A stretch of DNA of 64,000 bases from Pseudobutyrivibrio sp. YE44 (GTDB lineage Bacteria > Bacillota > Clostridia > Lachnospirales > Lachnospiraceae): positions 27,058 to 91,057 of the forward strand of contig NZ_FMXT01000009.1 in the NCBI RefSeq assembly GCF_900104335.1, read 5' to 3'. Positions 19,337 through 26,792 of the stretch are shown here, in pieces. The stretch's first letter is position 1, and the number at the start of each line of letters is the position of its first letter. A model generated the notes under the pieces. It was not told the origin of the DNA, searched no databases, and saw only the letters and a list, made by a program, of their open reading frames with translations. A program made the translations under genes and the position numbers.

Positions 19337-20041
19337 CTAGTCATTCTTCCTATTCTTTTTTGCGTAACGCTCGTTCTGGAAGTAGTCATAATCCTTATGG
19401 AATGATGAATACTGATCCATATCAACCTTGTTTACAATTGTTCCGATGAGATTTGCCTTAACTTCCTTAAGGGCATTTGCAGCCTCAATAAGTCCAACCT
19501 TAGTTGTCTCTCCAATTGAAGATACAAGGATTGTTGCATCAACATTTACTGCGATAACCTTTGCATCCATTGCAGCGTTAACAGCTGGCATATCATAAAT
19601 GATGAAATCATATGACTCTGATAACTCATTTCTAGCTATTGTCATCTTGTTAGAACATAATAATCTAACAGGATTATCAATAAGCTCACCACATGGAATA
19701 TATGAAAGATTCTCTGTAGTTGTTTCGCAGATTACATTCTCAAGAGTAACTCTATCCATAAGATAATCTGAAAGACCTTCAGAAACATTCTCATTTAATC
19801 TCTTATAACGATTCTTCTTTCTCATATCACCGTCGATAAGAACTGTCTTCCATCCTGAGCTTGCAAGTGCTGCTGCAAGGTTAATTGCCACAGTTGTTGT
19901 ACCATCACCTGTCTCACATCCACAAATAACAAAGCTCTTATAACCATTCTGCTTCTTAAGAATATGAAGGTTCATTACTGACTGGTCAAAAGCGTCGTTA
20001 AGTATATAATTATCATTCTTGTAAATATCTAGCTTTTTCAC
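19337..20041 (-). CDS. CpsD/CapB-like BY-kinase family ATPase with altered Walker A
   Basis: A 234-residue cytoplasmic ATPase of the bacterial tyrosine-kinase family. Walker A' is TVLIDGDMR (66-74) and Walker B ends at D150 in FIIYDMP. The C-terminal tail carries a tyrosine cluster (YSSFHKDYDYFQNERY). The Walker A stretch is GCETGDGTTT (41-50), where family members normally have GEGKST, so the phosphate-binding lysine is Thr48. Either ATP is bound differently or kinase activity is reduced. The start is GTG 20041 with AGGAGG 7 nt upstream. It is paired with the Wzz-like gene 11 nt upstream, as usual for the two-protein Gram-positive system controlling chain length. Confidence 0.82.
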   Translation of the reverse strand: MKKLDIYKNDNYILNDAFDQSVMNLHILKKQNGYKSFVICGCETGDGTTTVAINLAAALASSGWKTVLIDGDMRKKNRYKRLNENVSEGLSDYLMDRVTLENVICETTTENLSYIPCGELIDNPVRLLCSNKMTIARNELSESYDFIIYDMPAVNAAMDAKVIAVNVDATILVSSIGETTKVGLIEAANALKEVKANLIGTIVNKVDMDQYSSFHKDYDYFQNERYAKKNRKND

Positions 20042-20052
20042 TTCATTACCTC

Positions 20053-20769
20053 CTATTCCTTAAAGTCTGGAATGAGTCCGATTACAGGAATCTCATCTCT
20101 AACAGAAGCTTCTCTGACTGTACGTACTTTTCTATCAAAGATTTCACAAACAACAACAAGACCACATGCTAAGATAAATCCAATTCCCATGTAGATAAAT
20201 CTCTTCTTCCATGCACTATTTGAAGCATCAAGTGTCTTTGTATATGTGTATGCATTATCCAGTGTTTTAACGGAATCATTCTTAAGAATCTCTTCCATCT
20301 CAATCGCATATGACTGCGCCATAGCATCTGCCATCTCCATTGAAAGTGCAGGATCAACTGTTGTTGCACTAAATGAAATGATAGTTGCAGAACTGTTCAT
20401 AAAGTTTGAAATAGCTGAAGAAGATGATGTTTTGTTTGCAGAAGAGCTAACATTTACAGCGCTCTGTACATCTGATGCAGAAACATCACTACGTCCAATA
20501 ATAAGAGCAGCTCTCTGGCTAACCTTATATGAATTAGCAACGTTCAAATACGCATTCATGGCTGTAACCGCATTAGTTGCATCTGCATAAGAACCATCTG
20601 CCGAAGCATAAACAGTCGCATTTGCAGTATATAAATCATCACCTACATTTACTGTAAGACCAAATCCGATTATAAAAAATAAAACAGTGATTATTAAGAT
20701 AAACTTTTTCTTTTTTAGCAGTGCTAATAAACAACGCCCTACATCAATTTCTAACTCATTCTTATACAT
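20053..20769 (-). CDS. Wzz/YveK-type chain-length determinant, membrane adaptor
   Basis: A 238-residue protein with two membrane helices (about 18-40 and 190-212) enclosing a Ser/Ala-rich extracytoplasmic region. The cytoplasmic C-terminus FDRKVRTVREASVRDEIPVIGLIPDF matches the proline-containing activation segment of CapA/YveK-type adaptors. It works with the CpsD-like ATPase encoded next to set polymer length and coordinate export. It is the first gene of the minus-strand cluster; an extended -10 promoter is visible about 50 nt upstream. Confidence 0.88.
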   Translation of the reverse strand: MYKNELEIDVGRCLLALLKKKKFILIITVLFFIIGFGLTVNVGDDLYTANATVYASADGSYADATNAVTAMNAYLNVANSYKVSQRAALIIGRSDVSASDVQSAVNVSSSANKTSSSSAISNFMNSSATIISFSATTVDPALSMEMADAMAQSYAIEMEEILKNDSVKTLDNAYTYTKTLDASNSAWKKRFIYMGIGFILACGLVVVCEIFDRKVRTVREASVRDEIPVIGLIPDFKE

Positions 20770-20815
20770 TTCAAAATATCCTTCCTATTTAATCATAGTC
20801 TTCGCAATGTGTTAA

Positions 20816-20824
20816 ATTATATCA
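20816..20824 (-). promoter_or_regulatory. Extended -10 promoter before the wzz-like gene
   Basis: The minus strand reads TGATATAAT, a TG-n-TATAAT extended -10 element, about 50 nt before the ATG at 20769. No good -35 box is seen at 17 nt, which extended -10 promoters tolerate. It sits in the 296-nt divergent region shared with the plus-strand polymerase gene. Confidence 0.5.
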
Positions 20825-20984
20825 TCCATGTCAACAATTGTATATTGATATTTTTTTAATTTTAACAAGCCATATATTTATTTTTTTGTTTATTTTCACA
20901 AATAATACACATTTCATACTTATGAAACATTTCATAATAATTATTGTTTAGTAATTATGCATATTTGTGAGCTCCTTTTCTTAT

Positions 20985-21011
20985 GTATAGTGCTATTATA
21001 TAGTGCTATTG
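20985..21011 (+). repeat. Direct repeat TATAGTGCTATT in divergent promoter region
   Basis: Two copies of TATAGTGCTATT are separated by about 3 nt, 55-80 nt upstream of the polymerase gene. The spacing of about one and a half helical turns between repeat starts could suit a regulator, or the copies may simply be AT-rich promoter DNA. The rest of 20825-21065 is AT-rich with no gene. Confidence 0.5.
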
Positions 21012-21065
21012 ATTTTCAATTATTATTATTGTATAGTTACCACCGTGAACAGATAGGAGTTATAT

Positions 21066-22418
21066 ATGTTTGTATTTTTAGGATTATTTACATTAGCACT
21101 ATTGATTGCTAATGGTATTTGCTTTTTCAAAAGGAAATACCTTTATTTATTTATACCGTGTATGTTGTTCCTACCGAGCTATTATGGGATACACATATCC
21201 GATTCTCTACCAGTAATTACAATGGCAAGAATTATGTTCATCCTATTTTATATATATGCTTATATTAATAGGAAACGCTCCATTAACATTAAAGAAATAT
21301 CAATAAAAAATCTACCAAAAGAATACTTTTTCTTATATGGATATTTCATACTGAGAATTGTTACCAACCTCTATTACGCAACCACATACGGGCAGCCAAT
21401 CAAAACCATATTCCTCATCATATTTGAACAACTACTATTCTTATTGGCTATTTATTTGCTTGCTCTTACAAAAGAAGAGCTTACTACTCTTTTAAAAGTA
21501 GTTGTATATGTAGCAACAGCATTATTCGTAATAGGTATATTTGAAAGTATCACCTCAATCAGACCTTTCGATGCCCTATACACCGCCCAGCGATATATGT
21601 TAAATGACCACTATGTTAGATTGGGCTTATTACGTGCCACAACCACATTAGGTCTTCCAGGTTTCTACGGAAATATGTGCATCCTTATGCTACCAGCGAT
21701 TTTCTACTTGTATGAAATCACAAGACATAAGCGTTTTTTGGTTATAGCTGGTCTTGATATATTAGCTATGATACATTCCGGTTCTAGATCTGATGTATTC
21801 TTTACAACAGCTGTTATTATCGCCTATTTTTTATATGTTGTAAAAGGAAAAGAACGAAAACTCCTATTTTGCAAAAATGCATTAGCTGTTATTTGTTCAT
21901 TATTATTAGTAGTGATTGCTTGCAGTTTAATAAACGATAATCTTCGTTACTTTTATTCAGGTTCCTGCAAAGCAGTATTAAATGAAGTAGGTTTTGATTT
22001 TGACTTGGACAAAGATGCCCCTGATGATGTTAATGGATTCGGCGTTAATCCAACAGGCTCAATATCAAGGACCCGCCAACTATCAGGCCTCACCTACACT
22101 GCAAGAATCAATCCTATCTTTGGATTAGGCTCAGGTGCTCAAGTCAGAGGTGATGTTCAATATTACTGGAAAGACGAATGGCATGTAGTATACTCATACG
22201 ATTTAGGATTTGTTGAAACATTCTGTGATGAAGGCTTCATTGGAATATTAGCAATGATTTCCTTATTTATTTTCATGATAGCCACATCAAAAAATAGTAG
22301 ATTTTTACAGCTTTCAGTTTTCAGCTACTTGTTATCTACATTAAGTACAGCGAATATGTACACGTTTTTATTTGCTTTCATTTTAATAGAAATATCACTT
22401 AGAAAACAAAACGGCTAA
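21066..22418 (+). CDS. O-antigen polymerase/ligase-like membrane protein (Wzy type)
   Basis: A 450-residue protein with about 11-12 membrane helices and one large extracytoplasmic loop (roughly 290-365). The loop contains SRTRQLSGLTYTARINPIFGLGSGAQ, resembling the R-x-x-x-L and G-x-G motifs of Wzy_C/WaaL family proteins. It would polymerise or transfer lipid-linked repeat units at the outer membrane face. AGGAG lies 6 nt before the ATG. Divergent from wzz/cpsD, it probably serves the region-1 polymer. A strong terminator follows directly, so it forms a single-gene unit. Confidence 0.82.
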   Translation: MFVFLGLFTLALLIANGICFFKRKYLYLFIPCMLFLPSYYGIHISDSLPVITMARIMFILFYIYAYINRKRSINIKEISIKNLPKEYFFLYGYFILRIVTNLYYATTYGQPIKTIFLIIFEQLLFLLAIYLLALTKEELTTLLKVVVYVATALFVIGIFESITSIRPFDALYTAQRYMLNDHYVRLGLLRATTTLGLPGFYGNMCILMLPAIFYLYEITRHKRFLVIAGLDILAMIHSGSRSDVFFTTAVIIAYFLYVVKGKERKLLFCKNALAVICSLLLVVIACSLINDNLRYFYSGSCKAVLNEVGFDFDLDKDAPDDVNGFGVNPTGSISRTRQLSGLTYTARINPIFGLGSGAQVRGDVQYYWKDEWHVVYSYDLGFVETFCDEGFIGILAMISLFIFMIATSKNSRFLQLSVFSYLLSTLSTANMYTFLFAFILIEISLRKQNG

Positions 22419-22432
22419 AAGCCACTACAAAT

Positions 22433-22463
22433 AAGTCTCATCTTTAAGAAGATGAGGCTTTTT
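22433..22463 (+). terminator. Intrinsic terminator after the polymerase gene
   Basis: A 12-bp stem (one G-U pair) with loop TAAG, arms 22433-22444 and 22449-22460, runs into a T-rich tract. Confidence 0.88.
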
Positions 22464-22508
22464 CTATTCTCAAAAAATCTTTTTTTGCCCCTAAAACATC
22501 ATTAAATA

Positions 22509-22531
22509 TATGGTGCATATTATGCACCATA
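22509..22531. promoter_or_regulatory. Perfect palindrome TATGGTGCATA-T-TATGCACCATA
   Basis: Two 11-nt arms around a single central T, with no U-tract, so not a terminator. It lies about 80 nt upstream of the -35 box of the beta-helix gene promoter, at a distance suitable for a dimeric activator or repressor. The remainder of the 351-nt gap 22419-22769 holds the terminator, this palindrome, a promoter and a structured leader; no gene is seen. Confidence 0.55.
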
Positions 22532-22608
22532 ATATTTCACTAAAATTCCGATTTTATGGTTAAGATTTTGTGCAATCCAATAAAAAATAAAATATAGAAT
22601 AATACCCG

Positions 22609-22637
22609 TTGCTTTTTGCGTAACATTTCTGTAATAT
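22609..22637 (+). promoter_or_regulatory. Sigma-A type promoter for beta-helix gene 1
   Basis: TTGCTT, 17 nt, TAATAT. The expected start of transcription is near 22643-22645, which is exactly where the structured leader begins. Confidence 0.6.
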
Positions 22638-22642
22638 ATTTA

Positions 22643-22715
22643 GGACGTAGTGCCTTAATACACAGGTGTGTATTAAAGTAGCGATACGCCTAGATTTACC
22701 AGCTCTATGTAAATC
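22643..22715 (+). promoter_or_regulatory. Structured 5' leader (candidate RNA element)
   Basis: GGaCGTA (22643-22649) can pair with TACGCC (22685-22690). These enclose a perfect hairpin, TTAATACAC-AGGT-GTGTATTAA (22655-22676 with a closing pair). A second stem, GATTTAC/GTAAATC (22693-22699 / 22709-22715), follows. About 40 nt then separate it from the ribosome site GGGAGG. It starts at the predicted 5' end. It does not match the riboswitch consensuses I know. It may be a 5' stabilising structure or a novel regulatory RNA. Confidence 0.5.
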
Positions 22716-22769
22716 ATAAACTAGCTTTTAAGACATTATATTTTATAACTATATAGGGAGGTATTATTT

Positions 22770-24884
22770 TTGAACGTAAAAAAATTATTTTCTAAAGGAG
22801 TAATTATTACATTATTCTTTGTTGTATCCATGGCTTTACTTTTCTCAGCCTATCATTTTTTATCACCATATTTTTCAAATGAACAGGTTGCTTCAGATGA
22901 ACAGGTTGCTTCGAGTGAGACACGTGTTATTTATAATGAAATCTGTAAAACTGAGCCCGAAGCTGAAAAATCTGAAGTTTCAGAATCAGAGGAAAATACA
23001 GATGCTAAAGAGACTTCTGATTCCGCTGAAGATGATACTCAGAAGGCACAGACAGCCACACCTGATTCCTCAGAGAATTCCTCTAAAGATTCGACTAAGG
23101 AAGATACTAATTCAAGCAACAGCGATACAAAAGAATCTTCAACTAATTCAAAAAATGATAATGCCACTGATAAGCAGGCTGATTCTGATACTCAGAAAAA
23201 TAATGAGACCAACAAAGATGATCAATCTTCTACTGAAGATTCAAATACCACTGATGAAAATGAAGATGAACAAGACCAGTCCGATACAGATACTAATGAT
23301 GAGGATAACGAAAAGGATGAAGAACTATATTCCTTATACAGCTCTGATAATGCAAACGACAGAAAACTAGCTAACAAAGAGCGTTTACTATCACAATCAC
23401 TTTTAGCTGTACCTAAGACTAAGGCTAAGGCAAATACAAAATCTGCTTCAAATACATCTTCCGCTAAGACTTTCAATAGCTTACAAGATTTAATTAATGC
23501 AGATCTTGAAGCAGGAGCTACAGCTTCAACAAAAGGCTTCAGAGCTGATGGTGATGGTGGTGCCGCAAAATATAAAATAACCTCTACTGAAAGTTCAAAA
23601 GTTGATGGAGTTTTTTGCTTGAAGCTAGCTAATGGCAATTATGCAAATTTGGTTTATGACTACAACACTCCAATCAATGTAAGTTTATATAACATTACAC
23701 CTAACAATGCTGTATCCGATAAGATTAACCAATTTATTAATATTGTCAAAGGGAAAGTCATAGGTATCAAATTCAATTCAGGTACATATTATATAGACAA
23801 GCCTGTAATGTTAGCTTCATTGAATTATTATGGAAATAATACTAAGTTTGAAGTTGCAAGCAACTATTCAACCAAAGGTTTTGGTATCTTTTCAACCCAA
23901 AATACTACAGACGATTTTTCAATAGAGATACATGATATTAATTTCCATTGGTCTATAACAGGTGCGCAGCAATTCCTTGGTAATTCCGGTAGTGATACTG
24001 TGTTTATGATTGTTTATAATACAAAGCATTTTGTCATAAATAACTGTAACTTTACTATTGATAATTCCTCTGGCGTTAATAAGAAAGCAACTGTACTTTG
24101 GTTCAAACAACCAAAATACATAAAGAATGTAACTCTTAAAAATTCATCATTTATAAATAATTCAGGAAACAGCCTCCCTGCTTCACAGCACTTAATTGGA
24201 GGATGTGTATGGTTCTCTGGTACTAGTAAAGCATTAATTCCAGTTGATAATGTCAATATTACCAACTGCAATATAACTTCTACACTATCAGATGAAGCAT
24301 TAAGCTTTTGGTTCGTTAAAGCCAGCAATGTTACTGTTTCAGGCGGTACAATAACAAACACTTACTGTTCAAGTGATAATGTAGTTGGCTTTATGGATGG
24401 TATTTTTACCAAAGTCAATTTTAATAATGTAACTTATAATGTTAATGGTCCTGCACTCCATGTTAGTAAAATGGGTAACCTTTGGGGTGCATCACATATG
24501 AAATTTACTGGATGTACAGTCAATATAAACTGCGATAATCTGAAACCTTACAGTAACGCTGTTGCAATTTTCTACATTTACCATGATAAGAGCGGTACAT
24601 CCATAAAAGATAAGTCTTCAATTTACTTAGATAGTTGTAAATTCAACCAAAACACCAAAGTAGGACAATACCGTTCAATTGTTACTACTCATGGAACTAG
24701 CAATAAAGAAGTATATATAAAGAATCCAACAATCAGCAAGAACGTAAAGCTAAAAGAATCTGTAGCTAACTTTGAAAAGACTACAAACTGTTATTTATAC
24801 TATGCAAAAAGCATTAAGGCTAATTCATTTGTTCCATATAAGTTAATTAATTCAAGTAATATTAAGTTACACAATATTTACTAG
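22770..24884 (+). CDS. Membrane-anchored beta-helix protein 1 (pectate-lyase-like fold)
   Basis: A 704-residue protein. An uncleaved-looking signal anchor (GVIITLFFVVSMALLFSAYHFL) is followed by a ~140-residue Asp/Glu/Ser/Thr-rich linker (about 50-190). From about 245 the sequence has FNSLQDLINADLEAGATASTKGFRADGDGGAAKYKI, a motif common at the start of pectate-lyase-superfamily and tailspike-like beta-helices. Then come repeating N/V/I-rich rungs to the end. The start is TTG 22770 with GGGAGG 8 nt upstream. It likely binds or modifies a surface polysaccharide outside the cell (lyase, epimerase or binding protein); catalytic residues could not be assigned. It is paralogous to the gene at 26793. 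Confidence 0.72.
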   Translation: MNVKKLFSKGVIITLFFVVSMALLFSAYHFLSPYFSNEQVASDEQVASSETRVIYNEICKTEPEAEKSEVSESEENTDAKETSDSAEDDTQKAQTATPDSSENSSKDSTKEDTNSSNSDTKESSTNSKNDNATDKQADSDTQKNNETNKDDQSSTEDSNTTDENEDEQDQSDTDTNDEDNEKDEELYSLYSSDNANDRKLANKERLLSQSLLAVPKTKAKANTKSASNTSSAKTFNSLQDLINADLEAGATASTKGFRADGDGGAAKYKITSTESSKVDGVFCLKLANGNYANLVYDYNTPINVSLYNITPNNAVSDKINQFINIVKGKVIGIKFNSGTYYIDKPVMLASLNYYGNNTKFEVASNYSTKGFGIFSTQNTTDDFSIEIHDINFHWSITGAQQFLGNSGSDTVFMIVYNTKHFVINNCNFTIDNSSGVNKKATVLWFKQPKYIKNVTLKNSSFINNSGNSLPASQHLIGGCVWFSGTSKALIPVDNVNITNCNITSTLSDEALSFWFVKASNVTVSGGTITNTYCSSDNVVGFMDGIFTKVNFNNVTYNVNGPALHVSKMGNLWGASHMKFTGCTVNINCDNLKPYSNAVAIFYIYHDKSGTSIKDKSSIYLDSCKFNQNTKVGQYRSIVTTHGTSNKEVYIKNPTISKNVKLKESVANFEKTTNCYLYYAKSIKANSFVPYKLINSSNIKLHNIY

Positions 24885-24908
24885 TATTAAGATTACAAAA
24901 GCTATCTG

Positions 24909-24936
24909 AAAGGACCACTATAATGTGGTCCTTTTT
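24909..24936 (+). terminator. Intrinsic terminator after beta-helix gene 1
   Basis: Perfect 10-bp stem AAAGGACCAC/GTGGTCCTTT with a 6-nt loop, then T-rich sequence. Confidence 0.9.
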
Positions 24937-25134
24937 ATTATGTTAAAAAAGGTAACGTTTATCTCAAATGTCCTTTTTACCACGTCAGCTACAAAAGGGG
25001 GTATATTTTCAAGATAACTTATTTTATATAACTTTTTCAGCGACTTTTTTCAAATACTACACAGTTTATACATACTCATTACCTACACTTTTTTTAAGGT
25101 GACAAATTTACCATGAAAGGAGCTGTTGTATTAT

Positions 25135-26736
25135 ATGAAAAAAGTTCTCTCCCTTCTTTTAGCCGCCATATTACTTGCATATCCTGTAAGTGCATATGCA
25201 GCTGAAGAATCACAATCTACAACTCCCGCCAGCGACACTTCCTCGGCAGAAGATTCTGGTGATACTAGCACCGAATCATCCGCCCCTGAAGCTCCTGCTC
25301 AAGAAGCGCCAGCAGCAGAGGCTCCGACAGAAGTAAGCGGAGCAGGTGAGGGACAAAGTGCGGACAATCCTTCACCTGATAATCAATTGAATATTGATGA
25401 GAATAATGGCATACAAAATCCGGAAAATGACGATGACAAAAATGCATCTCAAGATGAACACATAGATGATCCTTCTGAAGAGAAGGAACTAACCGATGAA
25501 GAAAAAGAGTTACTAGAAAAAGAAAAACTAGAAGAGTTAGAAAAAGAACAGGACGAAGAAGAAATACCAGAACATGAACATGTATTTGTATATACCAGTA
25601 ATGGGGACGGTACTCATACTGTAACCTGCTCTGCTACTGTTATAACAAAGAATGATGACGATGAAATCGTTGAAGAAGAATGTACATACAATGTAATCGA
25701 AGAATGTTCCTTTGATGAAAATGGTAAGTGTATTCTTTGTGGATACGAAAGACCTGAGGAACAGGAGGAATCCTTTAAACCTTCAGTAGGGATTTCAATC
25801 AGTAATCGTAACTGTGTAATAGGTGAATCAAATCCTGTTATTTGCTTAAATATCTCCTCTGAGGAATTTGATATAGCATACGCGCAGATTTGTTTTGCCA
25901 ATTACAGTGAAAGCAAATTTATTAATGTAGGTTTAGCACAAGGTAAATATTTTGATCATTTAACAAAAAATTTTGTTTACACCTCTGACAACAGCTGGTA
26001 TGCTAGTCCTGATGTGTCTAAAGACCTAGTATCAGGAAATTACTCTGTACGCTCTTTATATATTAGAAGTACAACAGGTGAATCTATTCATTATTCTATT
26101 GAATCAGATAATCTACCTGCAGAATATCAGGATAGCTCTATTCAACTCCGAGGTGAAGGCGAAGTATTTGAAGAAGCACCTCCTGTAGAGGAATTAATCG
26201 GTGATTCTTCCGATTTAGAGGTTCCTCTAGGTGGTGAAACTGTGGTATCAGATCCTGCGAAGGAGTCACCTGTAGATACAAAACCTGTGGCAGATAAAGC
26301 AGTTGATGAATCACCGATAATTAGAGAGTCAAAGGCACCTTCACAGGAGCCTTCTAATTTGACAAACCCAGAACCTACTACAACAGAGGAAGAAGCACCT
26401 GCAGAAACTACAACTACTGTTTCAGAAGATGAATCTCCTGTTGTAGAGGAAGTTCCAGTGGAAACACCTAATCTAGGTACAACACCAAATACTACTATAG
26501 AAGAGCCAGCAACACCTGCCCCAGCAGAGTCATCTAGCGCTCCTTCTAAAGAAGAAAATAAGGTAGCGGAAGAAAAAGCTACTACCACACCAACAAAAGA
26601 AGAAGACACAAAGTCCAATAAAGATTCAACCAAGAATCAAAATAATGATAAATCTAATACTAAGACAGAAGAACAGCAACAGCCTACTGTCTTCAACCAG
26701 ATGATGAGTTTCTTCAAGAAGCTATTCAAATTCTAA
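25135..26736 (+). CDS. Secreted acidic, Pro/Glu/Thr-rich protein with Cys/His motif
   Basis: A 533-residue exported protein: signal peptide KKVLSLLLAAILLAYPVSAYA, then an acidic disordered stretch to about 145. Next is a compact HEHVFVYTSNGDGTHTVTC ... ECSFDENGKCILCGYE motif. This resembles a small repeat common in Lachnospiraceae surface proteins, and its Cys/His pairs could bind metal. A beta-rich domain (about 225-340) and a long Pro/Glu/Thr-rich tail follow, ending in the amphipathic MMSFFKKLFKF. No LPXTG or membrane anchor is present. ATG 25135 is preferred; GGAG lies 12 nt upstream, whereas the in-frame TTG 25126 is too close. It lies between the two beta-helix paralogues. Confidence 0.65.
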   Translation: MKKVLSLLLAAILLAYPVSAYAAEESQSTTPASDTSSAEDSGDTSTESSAPEAPAQEAPAAEAPTEVSGAGEGQSADNPSPDNQLNIDENNGIQNPENDDDKNASQDEHIDDPSEEKELTDEEKELLEKEKLEELEKEQDEEEIPEHEHVFVYTSNGDGTHTVTCSATVITKNDDDEIVEEECTYNVIEECSFDENGKCILCGYERPEEQEESFKPSVGISISNRNCVIGESNPVICLNISSEEFDIAYAQICFANYSESKFINVGLAQGKYFDHLTKNFVYTSDNSWYASPDVSKDLVSGNYSVRSLYIRSTTGESIHYSIESDNLPAEYQDSSIQLRGEGEVFEEAPPVEELIGDSSDLEVPLGGETVVSDPAKESPVDTKPVADKAVDESPIIRESKAPSQEPSNLTNPEPTTTEEEAPAETTTTVSEDESPVVEEVPVETPNLGTTPNTTIEEPATPAPAESSSAPSKEENKVAEEKATTTPTKEEDTKSNKDSTKNQNNDKSNTKTEEQQQPTVFNQMMSFFKKLFKF

Positions 26737-26792
26737 TGTATAAGATTTAACCATATTCTTAATCTAAAAAATTGCACGAGGAGGAAAGATGC

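Noticed and set aside
22643..22715. Leader considered as a cyclic-di-GMP riboswitch
   Set aside because: The GACG... and GCC pieces only loosely resemble the GEMM consensus; the tetraloop/receptor parts and second stem are missing.
23222..23638. 138-residue minus-strand open frame
   Set aside because: Antisense to the acidic linker of beta-helix protein 1; low complexity and no ribosome site.
26142..26633. 163-residue minus-strand open frame rich in Ser, Val and Gly
   Set aside because: Mirror of the Pro/Glu/Thr-rich repeat region of the secreted acidic protein; no start signals.
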